A stretch of 44,590 nucleotides of DNA from Opitutaceae bacterium (GCA_030693515.1 JAUYAK010000038.1:1-44590); one strand, 5' to 3'. Shown: positions 1 to 9,323, numbered from the stretch's first letter. A program made the numbers and translations. The notes: a model not told the origin generated them from the letters alone.

Positions 1-184
1 CGATGCGCTGCGCGAGCACGCGGGCGCGGGCGGACTGCGCGCCTGCGACGCCCTCGGCCGCGCCGGGCGGGCGCTCGCGCGGCTCCGTGCCGGTGTCCTG
101 CCAGAGCGGCACGGCGAGCAGGCCGACGAGGGCGAGCAGCACGATAAAGAGCGCCATCGCTATGAAACGCGGCAGAGGAGTCAT
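1..184 (-). CDS. Partial membrane-anchored protein, N-terminal end only
   Basis: An open frame starts with ATG at 184 and runs leftward off the window without a stop, giving 61 codons. The first ~30 residues are a short polar start (MTPLPRF), then one strongly hydrophobic segment (about residues 8-29, rich in L, A, V and I), then a Pro/Glu/Arg-rich stretch. This is the pattern of a signal anchor or uncleaved signal peptide followed by a periplasmic domain. It is divergent from metG, with 89 bp between the two starts. The family cannot be recognised because the functional domain lies outside the window. That the frame is coding is inferred from the membrane segment and the absence of stops. 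Confidence 0.5.
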   Translation of the reverse strand, partial: MTPLPRFIAMALFIVLLALVGLLAVPLWQDTGTEPRERPPGAAEGVAGAQSARARVLAQRI

Positions 185-273
185 GCGGAGTCGAGGCGCA
201 GCGTGGCGGCGCGGCGGGGTGCGTCAAAACTTTCGACATTTACCTCGGCCGCCGTTTTCTTGTCCGACTCGAC

Positions 274-1827
274 ATGAAGTCCTTCTACGTCACAACCGCC
301 ATCGACTACGTGAACGGCTCGCCGCATCTCGGCCACGCCTACGAAAAGGTGCTGACGGACGTGATGGCGCGCTTTCGCCGCCAACTGGGCGACTCGGTCC
401 ATTTCCTCACCGGGGTGGACGAGCACGGCCAGAAGGTGCAGGCCAGCGCCAAGCAGCGCGGCATCCCGCCGCAGCAGTTCTGCGACGAAGTGTCGCAGGA
501 ATTCCGCGCGCTCCTGCCTAAGCTCAACATCAGCAACGACGACTTCATCCGCACCACCGAGGAACGGCACAAGCAGGTGGTGCGCGCGGTGCTCCAGCAG
601 CTCTTCGACAAGGGCGAGATCTACCAGGCGGAATACCGCGGCTTCTACTCGACGCGCCAGGAGCAGTTTCTCCAGGAAAAGGACCGCAACCCGGACGGCT
701 CGTGGCCCGAGCTCTTCGGCGAGGTGACCGAGATCATGGAGTCGAACTACTTCTTCAAACTGAAGCAGTATCAACCGTGGCTCGTGGAATTCTACGAGCG
801 GAATCCTAATTTTATTTTCCCTGCGTTTCGGCAGAAGCAGGTCGTCGAGTTCCTGAAGGAGCCGCTCAACGATCTCTGCATCTCGCGCCCGCGCGAACGG
901 CTGGAGTGGGGCATCCCGCTGCCGTTCGATGACGGGTATGTGACCTATGTCTGGTTCGACGCGCTGCTGAACTATTACTCGGCTGTCGCCGACAAGCCGG
1001 GTGTCTGGCCCGCGACGTGGCATGTGATCGGCAAGGACATCCTCGTGCCGCCGCATGCGGTTTACTGGCCGATCATGCTGCACGCGGCGGGGCTGCCGCT
1101 GCCGCAGGGCATCATCGCGCACGGCTGGTGGCTGCAGCGCGGCGCGAAGATGTCCAAGAGCACGGGCAACGCCCTCAACCCGCTCGACCTCGTCGCGGAG
1201 TTCGGCGCCGACGCCTTCCGCTACTTCCTGATCCGCGAGATGAACGTCGGGCAGGACAGCGATTTCACGCGCGAGCAGTTCCTCGTCCGCTACAACAGCG
1301 AACTCGCGAACAACCTCGGCAACCTCGTCAACCGCACCCTCAACATGACGACGCGCTTTGCCGGCGGCACCGTGCCCGCGGCCGACGCAACGGCGGAAGA
1401 CGACCTCGATAAAAATCTCCGCGCACTCTGGACGCAGACGCGCGACGAGTTTCTCCCGCTCTGTGAAGGCTTCCAGTTTCACACCGCGCTGGAGCGCGCG
1501 ATGGTGTTCCTCACCGAGACCAACGCCTACATCGAGAAGCGAGCGCCGTGGAAGCTCGGCAAATCCGCCGAGCCGAAGGATCAGGCGTTGTTGCGCACGG
1601 CGCTCGCCACGATGGCCGAGGCGTTGCGCCTCGCCGTCGCACTCATCCAGCACGTCACGCCCACCTCCTCCGCCAAGATCAACGCCGTGCTCGGCTACAC
1701 GCCGGGGGTGGTCTGGCGCGACGAGCTGAACTGGGACGGCCGCCTCGCCGGCCGCCAGGTCGAGGGGGCGCTCGTGCTCTTCCCGCGCCCCGCGCCGCCG
1801 GAGAAGGCGGCGGGCGCGAAAGGGTAG
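274..1827 (+). CDS. metG: Methionyl-tRNA synthetase (short, zinc-ligand-poor type)
   Basis: Cytoplasmic class I aminoacyl-tRNA synthetase that charges tRNA-Met with methionine using ATP. The 517-residue product has the HIGH-type signature HLGH at residues 18-21 and KMSKS at 292-296, with the MetRS-typical DEHGQK near residue 49. An anticodon-binding helical domain follows after about residue 350. The connective-peptide region that in many MetRS proteins carries zinc-binding Cys pairs reads YSTRQEQF here, without the cysteines. The C-terminal EMAP/Trbp111 tRNA-binding extension of longer MetRS proteins is also absent. The ATG at 274 is chosen because the family N-terminus (VTTAIDYVNG) follows within a few residues. 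It is followed by a palindromic repeat and then menF on the same strand. Confidence 0.95.
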   Translation: MKSFYVTTAIDYVNGSPHLGHAYEKVLTDVMARFRRQLGDSVHFLTGVDEHGQKVQASAKQRGIPPQQFCDEVSQEFRALLPKLNISNDDFIRTTEERHKQVVRAVLQQLFDKGEIYQAEYRGFYSTRQEQFLQEKDRNPDGSWPELFGEVTEIMESNYFFKLKQYQPWLVEFYERNPNFIFPAFRQKQVVEFLKEPLNDLCISRPRERLEWGIPLPFDDGYVTYVWFDALLNYYSAVADKPGVWPATWHVIGKDILVPPHAVYWPIMLHAAGLPLPQGIIAHGWWLQRGAKMSKSTGNALNPLDLVAEFGADAFRYFLIREMNVGQDSDFTREQFLVRYNSELANNLGNLVNRTLNMTTRFAGGTVPAADATAEDDLDKNLRALWTQTRDEFLPLCEGFQFHTALERAMVFLTETNAYIEKRAPWKLGKSAEPKDQALLRTALATMAEALRLAVALIQHVTPTSSAKINAVLGYTPGVVWRDELNWDGRLAGRQVEGALVLFPRPAPPEKAAGAKG

Positions 1828-1828
1828 G

Positions 1829-1907
1829 GAACGCCTCTCCGAGGCGTCCTGGGTTGCCGGGCAAAATACGCCCTGAACCCAGGCCGGCTCTGAGAACCGG
1901 CCCTGCC
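1829..1907 (+). repeat. Dispersed palindromic repeat, family A copy 1
   Basis: This intergenic sequence between metG and menF holds an arm with a small hairpin (CGCCTCTCCGAGGCG), then TGGGTT, a short spacer, and then the core CGCCCTG and ACCCAGGCCGGCT. The same core in the same order occurs at 7967-8056 and 25291-25375. It resembles REP or MITE-type dispersed repeats found in gene gaps. It may also act as an RNA hairpin between the two genes. Confidence 0.7.
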
Positions 1908-1916
1908 ATCGCCAGC

Positions 1917-3329
1917 ATGACCATCCTGCCGATCAATCCCGCGGACAATGCCTCGCCCGAGGCGCTGCGGGCGTTTTTAGCGCAGTGCCGCGCCGCGGCG
2001 GTGCGCGATGGCCATGCCAAGCTCGTGAGCATCTCGCTCACCGTCGAGGCGCTCGATCCGCTGGCGGTGCTCGAGTCGATCTTCGAGCCGGGTGAGCCGC
2101 ACTTTTATGCCGAGCGACCGGCCATCGGCACCGCCATCGCCGGGGCCGAGATCGCGTGCGCGCACGAGGCGCGGGGGCCGGGGCGGTTTGCGAGCGTGCA
2201 GCACTGGATGAGTGAAACGCTCGCGCACACCATCGCCGTCGGCGACGTGAACGCACCGCTCGGCGGGCCGCATTTCTTCGCGAGCTTCGCGTTTCACGAC
2301 GAAGTCGAGCCGGGCGAGCCTTTCCCCGCCGCGTATGCGTTTGTGCCCCGCTGGCAGGTGGCGCGCGCGGGCGCGACGACGACCGCCGTCGCCAACCTGC
2401 TCGTGACCCCCGACGCTGATCTCGAAGCGCTCGCGCAACGGGTGTGGCGGGCGCATGGGAAATTTCGGCGTTTTGATTTCGCTGACACCATCGCGGAAGC
2501 CGGCGCCCCGCTCGTGTTTCGCCGCACCGAGGCCAGCGATTACCACGCCGCGGTCGCGCAGGCGATCGCCCGGATCGAAGCCGGCGAGTTCAAAAAAATC
2601 GTGCTCGCCCGGGCGCAGGAGCTCACGGCCGATCAGCCGCTGCATCCGCTCCGCATGCTCAACGGCCTGCGGCAGCGGTTTCCCGACTGCTATTCGTTCT
2701 CATTCGCCCAAGGCCGCGGCCCCAGCTTCATTGGCGCGAGTCCGGAGCGGCTGGTGCGCGTGAGCCAGGGCCGCCTGGAGACCGAGGCGCTGGCGGGCTC
2801 CATCCGCCGCGGCGCGGGCGCGAGCGAGGATGCCGCGCTCGCCGCCGCGCTGCTGCGCAGCGAGAAGGACTGCCGCGAGCACCGCGATGTGCTCGACGAC
2901 ATCGTCGCACGCCTCGCGCCGCTCGGCTTGCAACCGCAGTTTCCCGCCCACCCGCAGGTGCGGTGCTTCGCCAACGTGCAGCATCTCCACACCCCGGTGC
3001 AGGCCGCGCTCCCGGCCAGCGTGCGGCTGCTCGACGTGCTCGCCGCGATGCATCCGACACCCGCTGTCGGCGGCACGCCGCGCGCGGCCGCAGTGGCGCG
3101 CATCCGCGAACTAGAGGGTTTTCCCCGCGGCCTCTACGCCGGGGCGCTGGGCTGGCTCAACGCGCGCGGCGGCGGCGAGTTCTTCGTGGGCATCCGCTCG
3201 GCGGTCGTCGAGGGCGAGCGAGCGCGCGTCTTCGCCGGCGCGGGCATCGTCGCGGGTTCGACGCCCGAAAAGGAGTTTGCCGAAACGGAGCTGAAGTTTA
3301 AGGCGATGCTCGACGCCCTCACGGGCTGA
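1917..3329 (+). CDS. menF: Isochorismate synthase MenF
   Basis: Converts chorismate to isochorismate, the first committed step of menaquinone synthesis. The 470-residue protein has the chorismate-utilising enzyme fold in its C-terminal half: FKKIVLARA, SPERLV, EALAGSIRRG, KDCREHRDV, HPTPAVGG, GLYAGALGW, and a final GSTPEKEFAETELK motif with the Mg2+-binding glutamates. The N-terminal ~200 residues are variable, as is usual. The lack of a TrpE-like feedback region, and menD starting 3 bp downstream, argue for MenF over other isochorismate or salicylate synthases. The frame is open upstream into metG, but the ATG at 1917 gives the normal family length. Likely co-transcribed with menD. Confidence 0.92.
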   Translation: MTILPINPADNASPEALRAFLAQCRAAAVRDGHAKLVSISLTVEALDPLAVLESIFEPGEPHFYAERPAIGTAIAGAEIACAHEARGPGRFASVQHWMSETLAHTIAVGDVNAPLGGPHFFASFAFHDEVEPGEPFPAAYAFVPRWQVARAGATTTAVANLLVTPDADLEALAQRVWRAHGKFRRFDFADTIAEAGAPLVFRRTEASDYHAAVAQAIARIEAGEFKKIVLARAQELTADQPLHPLRMLNGLRQRFPDCYSFSFAQGRGPSFIGASPERLVRVSQGRLETEALAGSIRRGAGASEDAALAAALLRSEKDCREHRDVLDDIVARLAPLGLQPQFPAHPQVRCFANVQHLHTPVQAALPASVRLLDVLAAMHPTPAVGGTPRAAAVARIRELEGFPRGLYAGALGWLNARGGGEFFVGIRSAVVEGERARVFAGAGIVAGSTPEKEFAETELKFKAMLDALTG

Positions 3330-3332
3330 ACC

Positions 3333-5084
3333 ATGACGCCGTCCGATTCGTCCCTCGACTCTCGCAACCTAAACACCCTCTGGGCCTCTGTGCTCGTCGA
3401 GACGCTGGCGCGCCGCGGGGTGCGGCACGCGGTCATCTCGCCGGGATCGCGCTCGGCCCCGCTCACAGCCGCCTTTGCGGCGCACCCGGAGATCGCGGCG
3501 GAACCGGTGCTGGACGAACGGTCGGCGGCGTTCTTCGCGCTCGGCATGGCCAAGCGGCTCGGGCAGCCGGTCGCCCTCGTCTGCACGAGCGGCACGGCCG
3601 CGGCGAATTACTTTCCCGCCGTGATCGAGGCGCGCGAGAGCGCGGTGCCGCTCGTGGTCCTCACCGCCGACCGGCCGCCGGAACTCCGGGCCTGCGGCTC
3701 TGGCCAGACGATCGATCAGCAAAAAATCTACGGCGACCACGCGGTTTTTTTCCATGAGCTGGCGCTGCCGGGGCTGACGACGGACCTCTTCCGCTACCTG
3801 CGCCAGACGGTGGCGCACGCCGTGGCGCGCGCGCTCGGCCCCATCGCGGGCGCGGTGCATCTCAACGTGCCCTTCCGCGATCCGCTGGCGCCGGTGGCCG
3901 ACGGCGGCGAGGCGGCGGCCTTTGCGCACGATATCGATTGGCACTCATTTTTCTCGCAACTCACGCCGCCGGAGAGCCGGCTCGTCGCCGGGGAGCCGCC
4001 GCGGCTCGTGCCGGATTCGCACGGCGTGATCGTCGTGGGCCCGCAGTTGTCGGGCGAACGCGAGGCCGCGCTTACGGCGGTGGCGGAGATTGCGCGGCGG
4101 CTGGGCTGGCCGGTGCTGGCCGATGGACTCTCGCCCGTGCGCAACCGCGCGTTCGAGGTGCCGCATCTCGTCACGACCTACGATACCGTCCTGCGCAACG
4201 CCGCGACGGCCGAGCGGCTGAAGCCCGAGGCCGTGCTCTGCCTCGGGGGCTGGCCGACGAGCAAAGTGCTCCGCGCCTGGGTCGAAGGCAGTGAGGCCCG
4301 CGTGTGGATGGCGGCCGAGCGAATCGACAATCGCGACGCCTTGCACGGCCGCACGGTGCACCTCGGCGCCTCGCTGCCGGCACTGGCCGCGACGCTTCCG
4401 ACGGCCGCCGAGGAGGCCAACGGCTACGAGCGCATGTGGGCGCGCTGCGAGGAAAAGATCCGCCCCGCGATCGACCAGCGGTTCCTAAATGAGAAGGCGT
4501 TTTTCGAACCCAAGATTGCCTGGCTGCTCGCCCGGCACCTGCCGCCCCATACGCCGCTCTTTGTCGCCAGCTCCATGCCCGCGCGGGATGTCGAGTATGT
4601 CTGGCCGCCCAACGATCGTGCGGTGCAGCCCTTTTCCAACCGCGGGGCGAACGGCATCGACGGCACGCTCTCGACGGCGCTCGGCGTGGCGCATGTCGCC
4701 CACCAGCCGGCGGTGCTGCTGACGGGCGATCTCGCGCTGCTGCATGACAGCAACGGCTTCCTGCTGCGCTCGCGGCTGCAGGGTTCGCTCACGATCGTGC
4801 TCGTGAACAACCGGGGCGGCGGGATCTTCGAGCACCTGCCGATCGCGGGGTTTGAGCCGCCGTTCGAGGACTACTTTGCGACCCCGCAGGAGGCTGACTT
4901 TGAAAAATTGTGCGCGGCGCATGGCGTGGCGCACACGCTGGTGAAGGACTGGCCACAGTTCCGCGCGCTCATCGGCGAGCTGCCGCAGGCGGGCATCCGA
5001 GTGATCGAGGTGCGCACCGATCGGAAGGCCGACGCGGCGATGCGCAAGGCGTGGTTCGCGGAGCTGGCGGCGCTCCTGGGTTGA
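3333..5084 (+). CDS. menD: SEPHCHC synthase MenD
   Basis: ThDP-dependent 2-succinyl-5-enolpyruvyl-6-hydroxy-3-cyclohexene-1-carboxylate synthase. It joins isochorismate and 2-oxoglutarate in the second step of menaquinone synthesis. The protein is 583 residues, slightly longer than E. coli MenD. It has the N-terminal pyrimidine-binding domain ([11 protein letters not shown] at ~35-45; the Glu of DERSAAFF, residue 62, is probably the cofactor-activating glutamate). The C-terminal pyrophosphate-binding domain has GANGIDGTLS and a TGDLALLHDSNGF...NNRGGGIFEHLP motif at ~463-500. ATG 3333 follows the menF stop by 3 bp, which suggests translational coupling. The gene ends 6 bp from the convergent kup stop. 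Confidence 0.95.
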   Translation: MTPSDSSLDSRNLNTLWASVLVETLARRGVRHAVISPGSRSAPLTAAFAAHPEIAAEPVLDERSAAFFALGMAKRLGQPVALVCTSGTAAANYFPAVIEARESAVPLVVLTADRPPELRACGSGQTIDQQKIYGDHAVFFHELALPGLTTDLFRYLRQTVAHAVARALGPIAGAVHLNVPFRDPLAPVADGGEAAAFAHDIDWHSFFSQLTPPESRLVAGEPPRLVPDSHGVIVVGPQLSGEREAALTAVAEIARRLGWPVLADGLSPVRNRAFEVPHLVTTYDTVLRNAATAERLKPEAVLCLGGWPTSKVLRAWVEGSEARVWMAAERIDNRDALHGRTVHLGASLPALAATLPTAAEEANGYERMWARCEEKIRPAIDQRFLNEKAFFEPKIAWLLARHLPPHTPLFVASSMPARDVEYVWPPNDRAVQPFSNRGANGIDGTLSTALGVAHVAHQPAVLLTGDLALLHDSNGFLLRSRLQGSLTIVLVNNRGGGIFEHLPIAGFEPPFEDYFATPQEADFEKLCAAHGVAHTLVKDWPQFRALIGELPQAGIRVIEVRTDRKADAAMRKAWFAELAALLG

Positions 5085-5090
5085 GCGACC

Positions 5091-6980
5091 TCAGAGTTGA
5101 ATCGGCATCCCGACCTCGATGATTTGCGAGGGAGGGAGGTGATAATAGTCGCGGGCTTGGCGGGCGTTGCGGCTGAGGAAGGCGTAGAAGTGTTTTTGCC
5201 ATTCCCACATCTTGGCGTCGCCGCCCGTGATGATCATCTCGCGGTTGAAATAGTAGGTCGCCTCCGCGGTCTTGAGCGGCACGCCGCGGGCGCGGATTTG
5301 CTCGGCGAGTTCAGCGACGTCGGGCGACTCCATGTAGCCATAGCTGGCCAGCGCGCGCCACACGCCTTCACCGAGTTCGCGCACTTGGAGCCGTTCGTCG
5401 TCGGGCACGTAGGGGACCTCGGGAGTCATGATGCTCAGGAGGACCACGGTCTCGTGGAGCATTTTGTTGGCCTTCACGTGGTGCAACAGCACGAGGGGGG
5501 TGCCCTGCGGGTTGCCGGCCATGAAGACACCGGTGCCGCGCACGCGCACGATGTGCTGGCTCGACGCGATGCGGCAGAGTTCGTCCTCGGTGACTTCGTT
5601 GCCGTAGACGCGGCGAAAAATTTCAAACTTACCGGTCTTCCACGTGACCATGATGGCGAGGACACCGAGCGCGATGGCGATGGGCAGCCAGCCTCCGTCG
5701 GCGAACTTGTGGAGATTCGCGGCGAAGAAGACCGCATCGATCGCAAAGAAAACCGCGCAGATCATGAGCACACGGCGCACCGGCCAGCGCCAGGCGCGGC
5801 GCATCACATAGGCCAGGGCGATGGTCGTGACCATCATGGTGCCGGTGACGGCGATGCCGTAGGCGGCGGCGAGGGCTTCGCTGGACTTGAAACCGATGAC
5901 AGTGGCGATGGCCCCGAGGCCGAGGGTGGTGTTGACCAGCGGGAGGTAGATTTGTCCGCGTTGCTCGGCGTTGGTGTGGCGGACCGTGAGCCGGGGGAAA
6001 TAGCCGAGCTGGATGGCCTGCCGCACCAGGGAGAATGCCCCCGAGATGAGAGCCTGGCTGGCGATGATGGCCGCGCACATCGAGAGCGCCAGGAGCGCGA
6101 GTCGCACCGGCCCCTCAGGGGCGATGGAGAGGAAGGGATTGGCCGCGGAGCCCTTGCCGGAAAGGAAATAGGCGCCTTGGCCGAAATAATTCAGCGTGAG
6201 CCCGGGCAGCACGACCGCATACCACGCCACGGTGATCGCGCGGCGGCCGAAATGCCCCATGTCGGCGTAGAGCGCCTCGACGCCGGTGAAGGCCAGCACG
6301 ACTGAGCCGAGGAGGAGGGAGAGCTCGGTGAGGTTGTGCGTCGCCAGGAGCCGAAGCCCGTGCATCGGGTTTAGCGCCTGCAGCACGATTGGGTTTTCGA
6401 TGATGCGCCACAGACCAAGTGAACCGAGCACGATGAACCACAGCAGCATCACCGGGCCGAAGATGCCACCCATGAACTTGGTGCCGCGGTATTGCAGGCC
6501 GAAGAGCACGGCCAGCACCGCGCAGGCCAAGGGCACGACGAGATGGTCCGCCTTGGGCCAGACTTCCTTGATGCCTTCGACCGCGCTGAGGACGGTGATC
6601 GCCGGAGTGATGATCGCCTCCCCGCAGAGCATGGCGGCACCGAGCAGCACGACCATGACCCCGAGGCTCAGCGCATGCTTCGATCCCCGGTCGATCTGGC
6701 CGAGCGCCATCAGGGCGAAGATGCCGCCCTCCCCGCGGTTGTCGGCGCGAAGCACGACGAGGGTATATTTCACGCTCACCACCGCGATCAGCGACCAGAA
6801 GATGAGCGACAACACCCCGAGCACCGCAGTGGAGTGCTCCGAGGCGGGCAGCACCCGCAGGCATTCGCGGATGGTGTAGAGCGGACTCGTGCCGATGTCG
6901 CCAAACACCACGCCCAGCGCGCCGAGGCCTAGGCCTAGTTGCGCGAGGCGCTTGGGAGACGGTGTTGCATCCTGACTCAT
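5091..6980 (-). CDS. kup: KUP-family potassium uptake protein
   Basis: Inner-membrane K+ transporter, probably K+/H+ symport. The 629-residue product begins [12 protein letters not shown]. It then shows the KUP signature [13 protein letters not shown] followed by about twelve hydrophobic segments up to ~residue 440, and a ~180-residue cytoplasmic C-terminal domain, as in E. coli Kup (622 aa). Internal family motifs include DNRGEGG and [10 protein letters not shown]. The frame stays open further upstream, but ATG 6980 is chosen because the family N-terminus begins there. It converges on menD and is divergent from menB across 133 bp, so it interrupts an otherwise collinear men cluster. Confidence 0.95.
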   Translation of the reverse strand: MSQDATPSPKRLAQLGLGLGALGVVFGDIGTSPLYTIRECLRVLPASEHSTAVLGVLSLIFWSLIAVVSVKYTLVVLRADNRGEGGIFALMALGQIDRGSKHALSLGVMVVLLGAAMLCGEAIITPAITVLSAVEGIKEVWPKADHLVVPLACAVLAVLFGLQYRGTKFMGGIFGPVMLLWFIVLGSLGLWRIIENPIVLQALNPMHGLRLLATHNLTELSLLLGSVVLAFTGVEALYADMGHFGRRAITVAWYAVVLPGLTLNYFGQGAYFLSGKGSAANPFLSIAPEGPVRLALLALSMCAAIIASQALISGAFSLVRQAIQLGYFPRLTVRHTNAEQRGQIYLPLVNTTLGLGAIATVIGFKSSEALAAAYGIAVTGTMMVTTIALAYVMRRAWRWPVRRVLMICAVFFAIDAVFFAANLHKFADGGWLPIAIALGVLAIMVTWKTGKFEIFRRVYGNEVTEDELCRIASSQHIVRVRGTGVFMAGNPQGTPLVLLHHVKANKMLHETVVLLSIMTPEVPYVPDDERLQVRELGEGVWRALASYGYMESPDVAELAEQIRARGVPLKTAEATYYFNREMIITGGDAKMWEWQKHFYAFLSRNARQARDYYHLPPSQIIEVGMPIQL

Positions 6981-7113
6981 CGGAAGGGCACGAAGTGTCC
7001 GGCAAGGCTCGCCCCCCTCCAAGCAGTTTCTCGGACGGCGGGAAATCAGCTTGCTTTCGCCTTCGCCTGCTCTCGCCGATGGACAAGCGCGTGGCGTCCG
7101 CCCACGCTGCCGG

Positions 7114-7950
7114 ATGATGACGACGCAATGGCAGGTGGCCAAATCCTACACCGACATCCTTTACCACAAGTCCGGCGGCATCGCCCGGGTGACGATTAAC
7201 CGCCCGGCGAAACGCAACGCGTTCCGTCCGCTGACGGTAGCGGAGATGTTTGATGCGTTCTCCGATGCCCGCGAAGACCCGAAGATCGGCGTCGTGCTGC
7301 TGACCGGAGCCGGGCCGCACACGGACGGGAAATATGCCTTCTGCGCTGGCGGCGACCAGAGCGTGCGTGGCCACGCCGGCTACATCGACGAGGCCGGCGT
7401 GCCCCGGCTCAACGTGCTCGACCTGCAAAAACTCATCCGCTCCATGCCCAAGGTCGTGATCGCGCTCGTGGCGGGCTACGCGATCGGCGGCGGGCATGTG
7501 CTCCATGTGGTCTGCGACCTCAGCATCGCGGCCGACAACGCGATTTTCGGGCAGGTCGGGCCGAGGATGGGCAGCTTTGACGGCGGGTTCGGCTCCAGTT
7601 ACTTGGCGCGTGTCGTGGGCCAGAAAAAGGCGCGCGAGATCTGGTTCCTCTGCCGCCAATATGGCGCGAAAGAGGCGCTCGCCATGGGCCTCGTCAACGC
7701 CGTCGTCCCGGTTGCGGACCTCGAGGCCGAGGGCGTGAAGTGGGCCGACGAAATCCTGGAGAAAAGCCCGCTCGCGATTCGCATGCTCAAGAGCGCGTTC
7801 AACGCGGAGCTCGACGGGCAGGCCGGCATCCAGGAACTCGCCGGCAACGCCACGATGCTCTATTACATGAGCGACGAGGCGAAGGAGTTCATGACGGCGC
7901 AGCGTGAGAAACGAAAACCCGACGCACGGAAATACCCCTGGCTGCCGTAG
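7114..7950 (+). CDS. menB: 1,4-dihydroxy-2-naphthoyl-CoA synthase MenB
   Basis: Crotonase-fold enzyme that cyclises O-succinylbenzoyl-CoA to DHNA-CoA in menaquinone synthesis. The 278-residue protein matches MenB along its length: ITRP-like [66 protein letters not shown] and a C-terminal [13 protein letters not shown]. The motif FGQVGP keeps the Gln-x-Gly arrangement of the bicarbonate-dependent MenB type (as in E. coli) rather than the Asp of the other type. ATG codons at 7114 and 7117 are both possible; the first is used. It lies downstream of menF-menD but is separated from them by kup on the other strand. Confidence 0.95.
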   Translation: MMTTQWQVAKSYTDILYHKSGGIARVTINRPAKRNAFRPLTVAEMFDAFSDAREDPKIGVVLLTGAGPHTDGKYAFCAGGDQSVRGHAGYIDEAGVPRLNVLDLQKLIRSMPKVVIALVAGYAIGGGHVLHVVCDLSIAADNAIFGQVGPRMGSFDGGFGSSYLARVVGQKKAREIWFLCRQYGAKEALAMGLVNAVVPVADLEAEGVKWADEILEKSPLAIRMLKSAFNAELDGQAGIQELAGNATMLYYMSDEAKEFMTAQREKRKPDARKYPWLP

Positions 7951-7966
7951 CTGGAGCGCCTGAATG

Positions 7967-8056
7967 GGTGGGGCAGCTTCTCCGAAGCGGCTTGGGTTCA
8001 ATGCCAGCGGATGGGTTGCAGCAGAGAATTGCCCTGCAACCCAAGCCGGCTACCGG
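7967..8056 (+). repeat. Dispersed palindromic repeat, family A copy 2
   Basis: This fills the gap between the convergent ends of menB and the sigma factor gene. The left arm (GGTGGGGCAGCTTCTCCG, then AAGCGGCTTGGGTT) is followed by a spacer and the right arm with GCCCTG and ACCCAAGCCGGCT. It shares order and core with the copies at 1829-1907 and 25291-25375. Lying between convergent genes, it could also serve as a bidirectional transcription stop, but no T-run is present. Confidence 0.7.
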
Positions 8057-9124
8057 TTAATTTCGCCCGGCTTTGCCCTGTTTGCGGGTCTTGCTTTCGA
8101 CGAACTCTCTGATGACCGCCATGCGTTCGCGCTGGCGTTGCTCCTCCTCGATTTCCTCGGCGGTGTGGACGGCTTCGTTTTTAGCCATCGCCTTCCTCAT
8201 CTTGGAGAGCGCGAGATACTCGAGCTGCCGGATGCGTTCGCGGGTGACGTGAAACTTTCTGCCCACCTCCTCGAGCGTGAGCTCGTCGCGTCCGTCGAGG
8301 CCAAAGCGAAACTTGATGATCTCGGCTTCGCGCTGGTCGAGTGAGTTGACCATGGCGTTGAGGTCGCGGTTGAGATTTTTGTCGCGCAGGCCCTCGTAGG
8401 GGCTGACGGCATTTTCATCGCCCACAATTTCACCAAACGTCGACGAGTCGCCCGACTCGCCGATGGGCGCGTCAAGGGAGGCCGGACGGACGGAGACGGA
8501 CTTTAGGTGCGCGACCTTGGCGGTCGGGATTTGGAGTTCGATGGCCAACTCCTCGTCCGTGGGTTCGCGGCCGAACTGTTCCGTGAGCTGCATGGCGGTG
8601 CGGCGCATCTTGGAAATTTTATCCACCAGATGGACGGGCAGCCGGATCGTCTTGGACTGGTTGGCCAGCGCCCGCTTGATCGACTGCTTGATCCACCAGG
8701 CGGCGTAGGTGGAGAGCTTGCCGCCCTTGCGCGGGTCGAAGCGCTCCACGGCTTTGATGAGGCCGATGTTACCCTCGCTGATGAGGTCAAGGAGCGGCAG
8801 GCCAAAGTCCTTGTAGTCCATCGCGATTTTCACGACGAGGCGCAGATTGGCCGAAATCATGTGATCGCGGGCGGCCTTGTCGCCCCGGCGGATGCGGCGG
8901 GCGAGGGTGACTTCCTCGGCGATGGTCAGGAGCGGCGTCTTCCCGATCTCCTGGAGATAGAGCTGGAGATTGGAGCGCTCGCCATGCGGGATGGGCGCCT
9001 CGGGCGCGGCGCGGTCGGGCTTCTCAAGAAAGGAGGGCGGGGCATCCAAAGGCGCCGCAGTGATGGCCGCATCGATGGGGGCTGAGGTGCGAGCCGGACG
9101 GGGAAGGGTGGTCTTATTTGGCAT
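8057..9124 (-). CDS. RNA polymerase sigma-70 family factor (RpoD/RpoS type)
   Basis: Sigma factor that directs RNA polymerase to promoters. In the 355-residue protein, a ~75-residue Pro/Ala-rich N-terminus is followed by region 1.2 (LQLYLQEIGKTPLLT), regions 2.1-2.4 (LRLVVKIAMDY, LIKAVERFDP, STYAAWWIKQSIKRAL, TIRLPVHLVDKI), region 3, and region 4 (FGLDGRDELTLEEVG, VTRERIRQLEYLALSKMR). It lacks the long acidic 1.1 region of a classical RpoD. It may therefore be a group 2 (RpoS-like) factor or a short primary factor; this cannot be decided here. ATG 9124 is chosen because GAGAGG lies about 10 nt upstream. The C-terminus is Glu/Arg/Lys rich. Confidence 0.92.
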   Translation of the reverse strand: MPNKTTLPRPARTSAPIDAAITAAPLDAPPSFLEKPDRAAPEAPIPHGERSNLQLYLQEIGKTPLLTIAEEVTLARRIRRGDKAARDHMISANLRLVVKIAMDYKDFGLPLLDLISEGNIGLIKAVERFDPRKGGKLSTYAAWWIKQSIKRALANQSKTIRLPVHLVDKISKMRRTAMQLTEQFGREPTDEELAIELQIPTAKVAHLKSVSVRPASLDAPIGESGDSSTFGEIVGDENAVSPYEGLRDKNLNRDLNAMVNSLDQREAEIIKFRFGLDGRDELTLEEVGRKFHVTRERIRQLEYLALSKMRKAMAKNEAVHTAEEIEEEQRQRERMAVIREFVESKTRKQGKAGRN

Positions 9125-9264
9125 GGCGGATAACCTCTCGTGTATAGGTATGAGGAGTGAGACGCTGGGTTGTTCCCACTGGCATAGCGGAAATCGTTCC
9201 ATGTCTCTTACGGGCTGCCTAGAGGGACGGATGCACGGGCGAGGGGTTTCGCGCGGGCAAACGT

Positions 9265-9280
9265 GTCACATGGCTGTGAC
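9265..9280. promoter_or_regulatory. Perfect inverted repeat upstream of the sigma factor gene
   Basis: GTCACA-TGGC-TGTGAC is an exact 6-bp inverted repeat with a 4-bp spacer, lying 141 bp upstream of the sigma factor start and 55 bp beyond the trpE stop. It could be an operator for a dimeric regulator or a small RNA hairpin. The half-sites face opposite to a CRP site, so it is not called CRP. Function is inferred only. Confidence 0.3.
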
Positions 9281-9303
9281 GCAACGACGCCAAAAGGGCA
9301 ACA

Positions 9304-9323
9304 GCCCGGTCACACGGCCGGGC
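9304..9323 (-). terminator. Possible hairpin terminator after trpE
   Basis: A 6-bp GC stem (GCCCGG / CCGGGC) with an 8-nt loop lies 12 bp past the trpE stop. On the minus strand a short T-run (CCCTTTTGG) follows a few bases later. It is a weak match to a factor-independent terminator because the T-run is displaced from the stem. Confidence 0.35.

Noticed and set aside
181-1653. Long open frame on the minus strand across metG
   Set aside because: It lies antisense to metG, which has full family motifs. The translation is Arg/Leu/Glu/Val-rich with no recognisable domain, as expected for a high-GC shadow frame.
9265-9280. CRP-type operator upstream of the sigma factor
   Set aside because: The half-sites are TCACA-N4-TGTGA, the reverse arrangement of the CRP consensus TGTGA-N6-TCACA. 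Kept only as an unassigned inverted repeat.
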